This document shows, piece after piece, positions 44,738-56,177 of a stretch of DNA of 64,000 bases. Each line of letters opens with the position of its first letter. Position 1 is the first letter of the stretch. Position numbers and translations under genes: made by a program. The notes beneath the pieces are model-generated. The model was not told the origin of the DNA. It saw only the letters and a program-made list of their open reading frames with translations, and made no database searches. Location of the stretch: contig JAIVFI010000009.1 of the NCBI GenBank assembly GCA_025558095.1, positions 434,001 through 498,000 of the forward strand, in the 5' to 3' direction. The DNA is from Hyaloraphidium curvatum. Lineage: Eukaryota > Monoblepharomycota > Hyaloraphidiomycetes > Hyaloraphidiales > Hyaloraphidiaceae.

Positions 44738-46453
44738 TCATCCTTGCGCCGAGAGGGCGCCGATATCCAGATCCAGAACGGCGCGCTCCTCCAGTGGGGA
44801 ATTGGATGCGACGATGGCGGCAGAGTGGCCGGGCCCACCGACCGAGACCTCGAAGCAGCCGAAACCCTGCGCCCGTATTTCCGCCATGACCTTGTCAACA
44901 AGGTCTTGCGGCGTGCCTGTGAATGGAGGAGCACTGACTGAGCACGAACGGTGCCCGATCTGCGCAAGTGCGACCACGCACCATCGGGTACCAATGTAAG
45001 TGCACATCCTCCGCCGCCGCCTCCGGTCAGCTTGGAAGCTAATCCGTGCCTTGCGGTGATGGAGCGCACGGATTCGAGCGTCGGATGGCTCGTCCCTAGC
45101 GCGGACAGAAGCGAGTGGTTCATGTCGACGAGCAGCTGATGTGTTGGGAGAGTGAACTCGATGCGCTAGGCGTAGTCCATCGGAAGCCCTCCTACCTGAA
45201 GCCGCCCCTGAATTTCCTCTCTGGAAGCTGCGTGCCAAGAGGCGACAGGAATTACTCAACCGCCGTGCGGGCCTTCACGTAGCCATACATGTCAACACCA
45301 ACCTCCCGACACAAACAGGGATTTGCACGTCGTGCTCACGGCACCAATGGCCTCGATGATGGGGTCGACAAGATCCGGCAGCTGATCCAACGGGTCACTC
45401 GTTGGCCCATTGCTTGAAAACCGACTGTACCTCGTCCCGCCGTTTCCGCACGTTCGCCACCTGCAGCATGGTGTTTTTCGGCACGTTGGTGTTTGTTATC
45501 AAGAAGGTTGAGGCCTCGAACCCGGGGACGTCGTCCACTTGCGCCTTGCCCCGCGTGAACATTTTGGCTCCACCTTGCAGAGGAGGTTAGACGATCGGCG
45601 AGGGCAAGACTGACGTGCGTGACCCAAACCGTAGGTGCAAAGAGTGTTGTCGATGCCGGAAGGGTTGCCGTGGATGACCTTTTCCGCCATGAAAGCCCAA
45701 CCGTTGATAGTGGCAGGGTCTGGCTGGGCAATGTCGGGGCCTTGCGCTGAGCCCAAAGCACCAAAGAGACAAAGGAGTCCCGCCGAGATCACGACACTGT
45801 ACGAGGCAGAAGAACCCAGCCCTGCGCCCACAGGCAGAGCGGACCTGACTACCACCGACACGCTCGTGTTGTCGCTGGGGTGCGAAAGAAGCGATTGGCC
45901 GACAATCAGGATCCAGATGAGGGTACAAGAAGGGAAAGTAGGCGCACCGATGTGTAGACAGCGAGCAGTAGAGGTAGAGGAAGGCGACTGCGGCGGGGAG
46001 CTGGTTCGCGCCCCGGAGTGGTTCCGGCACGAGGGCCTGCAACTGGGCTGCCATCTCATCCGAGACGGGTTGCGGGTCGGAAGATGAGGTCTCTGTGTCA
46101 AAGGCATCGCAGCAATGAGCTGGAGACCCAATTTGAGGTTGACAAGTGGCCCGCACCTCCCGACCGAGGTGCGGCCGAAGCCAACGACGCGGTGTCCCAC
46201 GTGGCATCGAATCCAATATCCGGCAGCTGCAGCCGCACTACGGGCGTCGTCGTGCTTTCGGAACTCTCAAAGAGGCCGTACGTTCGGAGGTCAATGCTGA
46301 CCGCGATGGCGGGCTAGAGAGGGGTGGGAGAGGGGAAAAGGTCCACCGCTGCTACGAAGGTAATCGCGCCCGCGAGAAGCCGACCTTGCCGTAGACGACC
46401 CCATGCTCGCCAAAGAGAATGACTTTGCCCGGCGCGGAGGCCAGGACCTTCAT
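44738..46453 (-). CDS. MVK: Mevalonate kinase (GHMP family)
   Basis: Start MKVLASAPGKVILFGEHGVV at 46453; an intron (donor GTCGGC) leads to PAIAVSIDLRTYGLFE. After further introns come SVSVVVRSALPVGAGLGSSA (GHMP ATP loop), WAFMAEKVIHGNPSGIDNT (active-site segment with the catalytic Asp region), IDMNHSLLSALGTSHPTLES and GLASKLTGGGGGGCALTL (GHMP motif 3). A last exon has EIRAQGFGCFEVSVGGPG and ends at 44738. The normal motif 3 is GAGGGG; here it reads GGGGGG, which may alter or merely vary the loop. First committed kinase of the mevalonate pathway. Its first two exons are duplicated at 48757-49130. Confidence 0.92.
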
Positions 46454-47880
46454 TCTTTCTAGGGTTGCGCGTATTGGCGGCGACGGCGGGGATTTCGGTC
46501 CCCACACACAACAACACGACACCATGGGGGCATCCACGTCTTCAGTAGTCCAGCGGACCTGCCACACGTTTCTCTGTACGTTTCTTCACCAATACGTCCA
46601 GTGGACGTTCACTGATGCGATTTGGGTTTGGACGTCAGGTGATGCCTTCCCAACTCGCTGTGACTCCCCGGAATCGTCCCTACCCGTCCAAAACGCTCCA
46701 TTGGCTGCCAAACTCCTGCCGTACCCTTGAGCAAGGTTACATGCATCTGTTTCGGAGTCATTAGGAAAGATATTGATTGCACATTTTGGTTTCTCCGCTG
46801 AGGAGGGAAACTGCTAGAGGCGCCCATTGCAACTGCCACACGGTGGTCTCCAAACACTCCAGGTGTCTCTAGGCACGGGACATGGCAATCAGGTAGCGGA
46901 GAAAGAGCGTCCTTGCTCTTAGACATGCTAAGCCCTAGACGTTCGTCGCCCTCCCCCGACCTCCCTCGGCCAATCTCGCCTTGGTGCCATTCAAAACCCT
47001 GGGCGCTCCATTATCCAGTCCGCGGAGAGCTGCTGTCCCGGGGTTTGGTGACAATCAAGCGCCAGTCCTCGCCGCGCTCGTTTGCAGGCGCTTTCGCCCC
47101 GTTCTCGTCGACCAATCGACGGTCAAGATTCGGACCAGCGCAACCCTGGGAGGGAACATTGATATTCATGTGCTTCTCAAGTCTCCCCCTTGATGCAGGT
47201 TGTTGCCGACCACGATGACACCGGTGCCAGTGACCAGTTTCCGTGCCCGGCGAACCGCCTCGAAGCTCCCCCGGGCACCAATGCTGGGTCGTGGCACACG
47301 CGGGATTCAACCAGACAACTTTGGTTCATCGTTGGCTGGCCTTGGCGACGGGGATTCGCTACGGTTGAAGGTGGCCCCCCCCCTCGGCCCAGCCAGGTGG
47401 TGACGGTGCGCTTGGTTTCGGCCTCCCGGCGATCCACAATCGCTGAGGAAGGCATCGACGAGGCCGTATCCATCGGGGAACGGGATATTGCCCTTGGAGA
47501 TGGTTTCCGGGTGCCGAGCCACGGGCGAAGCCGTCATCTGGCACGGGACGTCGCGTCGCACGAAGGCATCCGGGCCAGGCGCGACGGCGTCGAATCCCGC
47601 GGCCAGGCGCCGCTGGGAAACGCGCTGAGCGGGCTCCGGCGGATATTTTTGGCCAAGCACGAGTGGAGCTGCGGGGACCACGGATTCGCTGATGGGGAGT
47701 GATTGGACGAAATGGAGATTGGCATGACGAACACGGACCTTGAAACCGTCGACTCTCGTCGCGGCACCCACACCGCGCGCGTGGTGCCGGCTCCTGCACC
47801 CCCTCGCGCACGCGCATTCCGCGCCGCACCGCGTTTTGCCAGCGTCGGCGCGGCCGGACTTGGCTCGCGGACGCCCGGCG
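46080..47880 (-). repeat. Duplicated block, copy 1 (includes MVK exons 1-2)
   Basis: 46080-47701 matches 48757-50379 almost base for base (offset 2677-2678, one 1-bp indel near 46470). Similarity continues more loosely to about 47880/50560. The block holds the first two exons of MVK, about 700 bp of upstream sequence, and frames 47177-48064 on the minus strand, Ser/Ala/Arg-rich at the start and without a recognised domain. Whether these frames are a gene is unclear. Confidence 0.9.
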
Positions 47881-48239
47881 GGGCTTGGGGCCGCAAGAAG
47901 GCCGCGACCGGTGCGGCGATTGCGGGCGAGGAACGGGGCACGGCCGAGGCGGATGGTGACGACGACGAGATGGAGGAGGAGGGCGAGGAATAGAAGGGTC
48001 CCATTGGGGGTGGGGAACCCTGGGACAGCTGAAGGTGAAAGAGACCACACCCGCGTTCGTGCACGCCTGGGGCCTCTGTGCCGACGGCTTTTAAGGGTGG
48101 GGACGCAGTGGATTTCGACCTCCCTGTTCCTGCCTACGTGGCGCGCCTCGCAGACGACGGCGGCCGGACTGGGAGTACTTGGAGGGACGGACCGCAGTCA
48201 GGTTTAGAAGTACGAATATATATGTCACGATTTCCCGAC

Positions 48240-48750
48240 TCTGTCGCTCCGAACGCTCCATTGGCTGCCAAACTCCTGCCGTATCCTTGAGCAAGATTAC
48301 ATGCATGTTTCGGAGTCATTAGGGAAGATATTGATTGCACAATTCAGTTCTCCGCTGAGGAGGGTAATGCTAGAGGCGCCAATGGACTTTGCAACTGCCT
48401 CGGTGGTCTCCAAACACTCCAGGTGTCTCTAGGCACGGGACATGGCAATTAGGTAGCGGACAAAGAGCGTCCTGCTCTTAGACAGGCTAAGCCCTAGACG
48501 TTCGTCGCCCTCCCCCGACTTCCCTCGGCCAATCTCGCCTTGGTGCCCTCCAAAACCCTGGGCGCTCCTTTATCCAGTCCGCGGAGAGCTGCTGTCCCGG
48601 GGCACGGTGACAATTGATCGCCAGTCCTCGCCGCGCTGGTTTCCAGGCGCTTGCGCTCCTTTCCCGTCGACCAATCGACGGTCAAGATTCGGATCAGCGC
48701 ATCTTTGGGAGGCAACATTGATCACGTGCTTCTCAAAGTCCGCTTGATGC
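48240..48750 (-). repeat. Third, more diverged copy of part of the block
   Basis: Matches 46680-47190 and 49366-49868 (shared AACGCTCCATTGGCTGCC at the edge) with several indels and substitutions. It lies between the two long copies, so at least two duplication events of different age happened here. Confidence 0.85.
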
Positions 48751-48756
48751 AGATCA

Positions 48757-49130
48757 GAAGATGAGGTCTCTGTGTCAAAGGCATCGCAGCAATGAGCTGG
48801 AGACCCAATTTGAGGTTGACAAGTGGCCCGCACCTCCCGACCGAGGTGCGGCCGAAGCCAACGACGCGGTGTCCCACGTGGCATCGAATCCAATATCCGG
48901 CAGCTGCAGCCGCACTACGGGCGTCGTCGTGCTTTCGGAACTCTCGAAGAGGCCGTACGTTCGGAGGTCAATGCTGACCGCGATGGCGGGCTAGAGAGGG
49001 GTGGGAGAGGGGAAAAGGTCCACCGCTGCTACGAAGGTAATCGCCCCCGCGAGAAGCCGACCTTGCCGTAGACGACCCCATGCTCGCCAAAGAGAATGAC
49101 TTTGCCCGGCGCGGAGGCCAGGACCTTCAT
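48757..49130 (-). pseudogene. Partial copy of MVK exons 1-2
   Basis: Repeats the MVK start (MKVLASAPGKVILFGEHGVV, ATG at 49130), its first intron and most of exon 2, then breaks off at 48757 into the older repeat. No kinase body follows, so it cannot make a working enzyme. Confidence 0.88.
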
Positions 49131-50560
49131 TCTTTCTAGGGTTGCGCGGTATTGGCGGCGACGGCGGGGATTTCGGTCCCCACACACAACAACACGACAC
49201 CTTGGGGGCATCCACGTCTTCAGTAGTCCAGCGGACCTGCCACACGTTTCTCTGTACGTTTCTTCACCAATACGTCCAGTGGACGTTCACTGATGCGATT
49301 TGGGTTTGGACGTCAGGTGATGCCTTCCCAACTCGCTGTGACTCCCCGGAATCGTCCGTACCCGTCCAAAACGCTCCATTGGCTGCCAAACTCCTGCCGT
49401 ACCCTTGAGCAAGGTTACATGCATCTGTTTCGGAGTCATTAGGAAAGATATTGATTGCACATTTTGGTTTCTCCGCTGAGGAGGGAAACTGCTAGAGGCG
49501 CCCATTGCAACTGCCACACGGTGGTCTCCAAACACTCCAGGTGTCTCTAGGCACGGGACATGGCAATCAGGTAGCGGAGAAAGAGCGTCCTTGCTCTTAG
49601 ACATGCTAAGCCCTAGACGTTCGTCGCCCTCCCCCGACCTCCCTCGGCCAATCTCGCCTTGGTGCCATTCAAAACCCTGGGCGCTCCATTATCCAGTCCG
49701 CGGAGAGCTGCTGTCCCGGGGTTTGGTGACAATCAAGCGCCAGTCCTCGCCGCGCTCGTTTGCAGGCGCTTTCGCCCCGTTCTCGTCGACCAATCGACGG
49801 TCAAGATTCGGACCAGCGCAACCCTAGGAGGGAACATTGATATTCATGTGCTTCTCAAGTCTCCCCCTTGATGCAGGTTGTTGCCGACCACGATGACACC
49901 GGTGCCAGTGACCAGTTTCCGTGCCCGGCGAACCGCCTCGAAGCTCCCCCGGGCACCAATGCTGGGTCGTGGCACACGCGGGATTCAACCAGACAACTTT
50001 GGTTCATCGTTGGCTGGCCTTGGCGACGGGGATTCGCTACGGTTGAAGGTGGCCCCCCCCCTCGGCCCAGCCAGGTGGTGACGGTGCGCTTGGTTTCGGC
50101 CTCCCGGCGATCCACAATCGCTGAGGAAGGCATCGACGAGGCCGTATCCATCGGGGAACGGGATATTGCCCTTGGAGATGGTTTCCGGGTGCCGAGCCAC
50201 GGGCGAAGCCGTCATCTGGCACGGGACGTCGCGTCGCACGAAGGCATCCGGGCCAGGCGCGACGGCGTCGAATCCCGCGGCCAGGCGCCGCTGGGAAACG
50301 CGCTGAGCGGGCTCCGGCGGATATTTTTGGCCAAGCACGAGTGGAGCTGCGGGGACCACGGATTCGCTGATGGGGAGTGATTGGACGAAATGGAGTTTGG
50401 CATCACCGACGTTGAAACCGTCGACTCTCGTCGCGGCACCCACACCGCGAGCGTGCTGCCGGCTCCGTGCAACCCCTCGCGCACGCGCATTCCGCGCCGT
50501 ACCGCGTTTTGCCAGCGTCGGCGCGGCCGGACTTGGCTCGCGGACGCCCGGCAGCGGCCG
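48757..50560 (-). repeat. Duplicated block, copy 2
   Basis: Second copy of 46080-47880. The right edge differs: past about 50560 the sequence is unrelated to copy 1. The minus-strand frame 50212-50874 is Arg/Ser-rich with no recognised domain. Confidence 0.9.
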
Positions 50561-51167
50561 CCGGACCGCGGGACCTTGGTACCAAGAGGACCACTCCGGC
50601 CGGCTCCCGGCTCTTCAACACGAAATGACGTACTACGGGGCCTTTCCTCCCACCCCCTCGTCTCGGATCTCCCCCCAGGAGGAGGCGCACGGCCCGACCT
50701 CCATCGCACAAGACTCGCAGGCGCTCGAAGTGGGGAGTGCGCCGGCCGTTCATGCAGATCACGGTCTGTGTCGTTGCTCGCCCTTTGCTGTTGTTGTGCT
50801 TGATCCGACTCTATCGTTGCAGTGCTCATGATGGACACTTCGCACAGCACGAAGCCGGTGGTGCCGCCCAACAAGACCAGTTCAGCTCCTGCGTCAAGCG
50901 CACTCGAAAGAGTTCGTTTTCGCCGCAGTGGACAACGTGCTCGTGTTTATCATTGCGCTGTTTCAGCTTATGCAGAAAGCGAGGGCCGAGAGCGAAGCCG
51001 ATCTCGCCAACAGGCGAGCCAAACGTGAGTTTACCGACTTGATCGGAGCATGAACCTGATATTTGCTTTGCGCGTTTGCATCCAGGGCTCAAGAGTTCTG
51101 AATCGAGCTCAAGTGGAGCGTCACCGGGACCAGAACCCAAGCAGGTAGATGTTGTACATCGCTTTCG

Positions 51168-53744
51168 TTGTCGTTCATCGCCGACAAGGTCTTCCTCAAC
51201 AGAACCCGACTCAAGGTCTCAACTTCTTCCAATCGAAGAACCAGGAAACGCATGGAGACGGCCTACCGTGTTGGTTTTGTCGGCTGCCTGCATTTGTGTC
51301 CCGCGCTCACCTTCTTCCCAGCGGATGCTGCTTTTGCTACGTTCAAGCTCCTCGGCGGCAACAAGATCAAGGTCCTGACAATCGTTGACGGCGAGGAAGA
51401 AGCTCAGCTCAGGCAGGCTTTTGATCGGGCCAGGCTTCGGTGCAAGCAGCGGCTCGACCCCGAATCGGCAGAGGGTCGCTCTCGGAAGGACCTCGTTGCT
51501 GCCTACGAGGTGGAGTCCCTCCGCTACTCTCATTTGCAACGTGGTGTGCTGATTGCGCAGGGCAGCTCGAGGTTGACAACAAGATGAACCTTCCCGAGAC
51601 GGCAAATATCCGCAGGGGCAAGGTCGTCCGTGCGGCTCCGACCGGCGGTGACATATTCTCGAACACCACCATTGTCGGCGTTTACCCCCGGACCGGCCAC
51701 CTGGACGACATCGAAAAGCTGAACCTCGAGGTTGGTCAATCCAGATGTCGGACTTCACCACTCCTAACCCTGGGTTCCCAAGCGGGGGTGCCTGCAGACA
51801 CCGTGCACCACCAAGGGCTTCATGGAAGCCGCCCTCGCCTCCATGGGCCTCGGTTCGGCGAAGGACGTGCTCTGTGCGGACAAAGTGCCCACGTGCCCCG
51901 AGCCCAACAAGCTGCTGGACGGCGTCGCTCGGACGGCCTTCAAGGGCCGGGAGCACCTCTTCGACCTCTTCTCGCCCGGGACCCATGACTTTGTCGCAAA
52001 GACCAGCTCGTCACTCAAGGTCATGTTCCAGCCCGAGATCGTCGCGGAACACATCACGGTGGGTTCTCTCGCCGTGCAGGGTTTGGAGCTCAGTCTTGAT
52101 GTTCTTTATGGCAGCGCTTCTCCCCCTACAAGGACTACTTTGTGGTCTTTGACAAGTCGCGGCCGCTCACCGGCGCTGTGCACCTCGGGGATGCTACCGT
52201 TCTCGAGGTCCTGCGGGGGACGGGAGCAGGAGCCAACAAGTTCGGCACCGAGCCGTCGCTCATGCTGCCTTTCAAGGAGCATCCATCGTCGGCGGGGGCT
52301 CGGAATGTCCCGATTGAATACCGGATCCAGATGCTGAATCGCAACGATCGAGTTTTCACGTGAGTGTGCTGGGCTTCCGATGTTGGCGCTACTGACACCC
52401 CGTTTCTCGGCAGCCAAATCGGGGACGTGCTGCAGACCGGCACGTTCCGGACGGTACAGCCAGGTTCCTTCTTTCAGCTCGCCTTCCGCACCGACGGCTG
52501 GGAGAACATGGCCAAGATCGGGGAGCTCTCCGCCAAAACCGGCGGACTGGAACGGCTCATGAGTTTGCTCGACCGCACCTACCTGTTCCCCTCGAAGGAA
52601 CAGCTACCGGACATGCTGGTGGCCTTGCAAGAGCTTGGATTTGAAGATTCTGCGCGGATCGTCGAGAAATCATGGGACCTCCACTACGTTGGCAAGCCGA
52701 CCTTTCAGATTTTGGCCATGCTTCGCGTCCTCCAGTTCAACAAGGAGACCAACCAGGCCGGTCCGAGCGCGGGGGGGAAGAAGTCGGGGCCGAAGCTGTT
52801 TGCTGAGAAAGAAGGCATTTACAATCCAGTGAGCTATACTCGCTGTTGCGCGTTCATAGTGTCTCACTCTTTACGTGGCTACAGAAGTTTCTGGGCAAGA
52901 AGATCGAGTGGGTCACCGCCGGAGCCGAGAACCAAGGTATGCGGTGATCGAGAGCCTGGGCCGCCGCTGACGGGATCCTGGCCAGTCTTCGAGACGACGG
53001 AACTGATGCAGAATTTACTTGATTACGAGAGGTTGGATGAGGTGACCACCTGGGCATGTGGCAATTGCCCGGAGATGGGTGTCGTGCGATCGCACGCTGC
53101 ACCAAGGTCTGGGAGCAAATCCGAACAGCGGGTCACCGTTACACTGCTGATCACTTGCTTCACTCAGGTCTGCGAACGATCAAAAAGTCGGCAAGCTGTT
53201 GCACCGATGCCCATCCGTCTGCACACGTTTGGAGGAGATCTTCGAGGACAAGGGAGAAGCTTTTCCGGCCAAGCCGCTCATCTTCTGCATCCCGCGGAAG
53301 GAGATTTCGGGCAAGACCGGGGGCAAGCCTCCCAAACCTGCGGACGTTCCGATCTTCAAGTCCGCCGACGGAGGCGTCGAAATCTTCCGGCTCAAGGTTG
53401 GTTCTCACATGGACTCTGACGGTGGCGCTCTTGATGCCCTTCTTCTTCAGATGATGGTCAACAACCACAAGATGCTCAAGAAGGATGGCAAGGAGGTCAA
53501 GAACAAGATGTTCGACCCCACTGTCCTCACCAAGGCCGGTGATCCCGTCGCGTGGCGCGAGCTGTCCTGCGACTGCAGCTCCGGCTGCATCCTCTTCTTC
53601 ACGCCGACGCCAACCGGCCGTGACCAGTTTCTCGACCTCCTCGACCTCACGTACAAGGGTGGCGTCGCCGCAATAAGGCGGAAGGTAGCTGCCAGCCAGC
53701 AGCTGAAGCAAAAGCGCCCCGCCGAGGACGAGGAAGAAGAGTGA
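51168..53744 (+). CDS. Unrecognised multi-exon protein with acidic, basic-flanked tail
   Basis: At least seven coding blocks with plausible short introns: IADKVFLNRTRLK; ADAAFATFKLLGGNKIKVLT; LEVDNKMNLPETANIRRGKV with TIVGVYPRTGHLDDIEKLNL; GFMEAALASMGLGSAKDVLC; FVVFDKSRPLTGAVHLGDAT; IGDVLQTGTFRTVQPGSFFQ with ERLMSLLDRTYLFPSKEQLP; and the last block CTRLEEIFEDKGEAFPAKPL through ELSCDCSSGCILFFTPTPTG, ending KQKRPAEDEEEE. The tail suggests a nuclear protein. I do not recognise the family. The 5' end is unresolved: a frame near 50915-51030 with one hydrophobic helix (NVLVFIIALFQLM) may be a separate small gene. Two genes instead of one cannot be excluded. Confidence 0.5.
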
Positions 53745-54169
53745 CGTTCGTAGGACCGCGGCCAATGCTTTCCGCTTTTGCTAACATGTTGCTGGCAGGG
53801 CTATCACACATATGCACGCCTAATCTCGTTCTATGTTCGCTGCAAACGATCACCTTTGTATAACCAGATCGATTCCCTATGTCACCATCGCTAGTCATAA
53901 TGTTGAGTTCGATTCATTTGCTTTGCAATTTGATCAACAACCTGGTCCATCAACGATCTGGTCCGACACTATTGAACGGGCACATCTGCAGCTCGGTCGC
54001 CTGACCTTGGGGCAGGCCTGGAAAGGACTAAGGATCTGGCTGGCATCCCCGGCGGGGGCAGTGCTCAAGGTACCAGCCCGACATGGACCGAGCGCAGGAG
54101 GTTGTTGTAGCGGTAGGCGTGGTGACGACCCTTACTAGCGGACATCAGGGTCCGTAGCGATTTAAGAAA
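53745..54169. other. Intergenic sequence
   Basis: No recognisable gene or motif; locally more AT-rich than its surroundings. Confidence 0.5.
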
Positions 54170-54454
54170 GCAGCACGATGCACCGCGACGCACCAAAGTG
54201 GTTCGTGGGCTCGTCAAGGAGCAGGATGTCGGCTAAGGAGCACGGCCCTGGCAAGGGCGAGAGCGACGTGATGGCCGTCTTGAGTTCAACACGGCCGAAG
54301 GGGCACCAGTGCCGATACCGCCGATCTGGTACACATCCCGCATGGGCGGGCGGAGGGGCTTGTTGTCCGAGGGCTCGATCACGTTGTAGCCGTGCCAGCC
54401 CGAGATGGGGACGTAGGGGACGGCCTTGGGGCTGTAGTTGGCGGTCTGGAGCAT
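54170..54454 (-). pseudogene. EF-1alpha fragment fused to an ABC-F ATPase fragment
   Basis: The minus strand reads SPKAVPYVPISGWHGYNVIE, as in EF-1alpha domain 1, then jumps over about 25 residues to KPLRPPMRDVYQIGGIGT and, after a frame change, PFGRVELKT (domain 2 start). Within 30 bp it becomes VALALARAVLL, a frame change, and ADILLLDEPTNHFGA, the Walker B region of an ABC-F/EF-3-like ATPase. Two unrelated translation-factor fragments in one orientation, both frameshifted, mark a chimeric relic. Confidence 0.75.
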
Positions 54455-54879
54455 GCCCCGGACCGGCGGCCGACGAAGCTCGGCGGCCGAGAACCGCGGC
54501 AGAGGTGCAGCGGAGCCATATCGGAGTTTTTGACACCCCGCGGAGGGGGCCCGAGGGGAACACGAGGAGGTGTGAGCGCAGGAACAGCGCGCTCGTAGTG
54601 AGTGCAGGCCACGGCGCTCGCGGCGTACACAAGCGACGCTTCGCCGCGAGTGCTTTCAAGCAGACCAATTAGTCTGACCGCAGAAAATCCTTCACACAGC
54701 GCCCGCCTCGATTGCTTGCCCCCCGGTCCGCCTTCGAAAATCCCGCTGGGCCTCTTCTCTACTACCTAGGCCGCCTCGCAGCCGCGTTGCTCGCTTCCGC
54801 TGCCCAGATCGGGGCGCCGGAGATCGGACCGATCGCTCGGGGGCGGCCACGCGGCACCTTCGCGGCGGGTGCATCATCG

Positions 54880-55857
54880 GCTGTGGATCGAGATACGGAT
54901 GGCTCGAGTCTCCCAAAGTGTTCCAGGGCGATCATAAGCTGGCGGATTACCATGGATCCATGAATGCGAGGCAATTTGAAGAGTGGGCTCGGGGTGCATT
55001 TCGGAAGATGCGCGAAAAGGACCCGGAGGGCGAGATCCACGTACACATGGACAATGCTGCGTACCACATTGCACCTGTGGAGGGTCAGAAACGGATCTCG
55101 CAGCTGACCAAGAAGGCAGATCTCGCCAAGGCCATCGTGGACATGGGCACGACTCCGTACACAATGGAGCAGCTCACGGCGCGCAAAACGAAGACTGGAG
55201 GCGGCTTTACCGTCAAGGACCTTCGCAAGCTGCTGCAGGAGCTCGGATACCAGCCGGAACGCTTCATTGACAAGCTGGCACTCGAGTTCGACATCTACCT
55301 CCACTTCCTTCCCCCCGTACCACCCCAAACTGAACCCCATCGAGCTTGCGTGGGCCCGCGCAACGAACCATGTTGCTGAGAACAACGAGTCGCGCAAGTT
55401 TGCCGACGTCAAGGTCCTTCTGGAGGAGGGGTTTGCGCTGGTGGATGCTGCCGCATGGGAGAGGCTCGTCATTCATGCTGAGAAGGAAGGGGACGAGTAC
55501 CGCCGCCAGGATGCAATTATGGTCATCCACATTGACGATGACGATGAGGAGGAGGCAGCTCTGGTGCCGCCGGAGCCTCGCAGTCGCTCTTTTCGGACCG
55601 CAGAGATGGTCGTCGACAACGAGCTCGAGAGCGATGCGGACGATTCTGGGGACGCCGTCCAGCCCATTCCCGACGAGGACGATGAAGATGAAAGCGACGA
55701 ATTGGCTGTGACGGTCCAGGAAGCGCTGGACGAGGAGTTTGACGCGGAGGTCGCTCTAGCGTTGGCAATGAACGCCGACGCCTGGGCCGAAATCCAAGCC
55801 GGGCGAAACCCCAGCCCCACTGCCGTGCAGGCGGCTCTATTGGACGCGTCTCTGTAG
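54880..55857 (+). pseudogene. IS630/Tc1-mariner-type DDE transposase relic
   Basis: DYHGSMNARQFEEWARGAF, then HVHMDNAAYH (second catalytic Asp), then LHFLPP and, after a frameshift in a C-run near 55305-55315, PYHPKLNPIELAWARATNHV (catalytic Glu), followed by an acidic C-terminal tail of about 110 residues (HIDDDDEEEAALV, PDEDDEDESDELAV) to the stop at 55857. The N-terminal DNA-binding and first-Asp region is missing or decayed. No terminal inverted repeats were located. Confidence 0.85.
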
Positions 55858-55985
55858 ATTTTCTAGGCGAAAACGATGTAATTGGTGTGTGGGGAACGAG
55901 TCGAAGTTGTGTTTGGAAGTTTGCCGCTCAAGTACCCGGCACCGGACTGTATCGGTTCCCATTTTTCTTCCATTGCACTCGCAGT

Positions 55986-56090
55986 GCTCCATTGGCTCAG
56001 TCTGGTTAGAGCGTGTGGCTGTTAGCAGTCTCTTTAAAATCGAGATTCCTGGCTACCACAAGGTCAGTAGTTCGATCCTACTATGGAGCG
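55986..56090 (+). tRNA. tRNA-Asn(GTT) with a 30-nt intron
   Basis: Acceptor GCTCCAT/ATGGAGC, anticodon stem TGTGG/CCACA, T stem AGTAG/CTACT with loop TTCGATC. The anticodon GTT is at 56021-56023. The intron is 56025-56054, directly after position 37, the usual place; removing it gives the loop CTGTTAA. A T7 run at 56094-56100 is a Pol III terminator. Confidence 0.92.
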
Positions 56091-56177
56091 AGCTTTTTTT
56101 CGGCGTGAGGTATGTGAGGCCGCCGTGCCCTGGGACCCGCTTCCGACCCCGCAACAGCGCCGCCTCGCTGCTGCGAA

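Noticed and set aside
51168-53744. FACT subunit SPT16 or SSRP1
   Set aside because: Only the acidic tail and nuclear look fit. The family's conserved blocks are not present.
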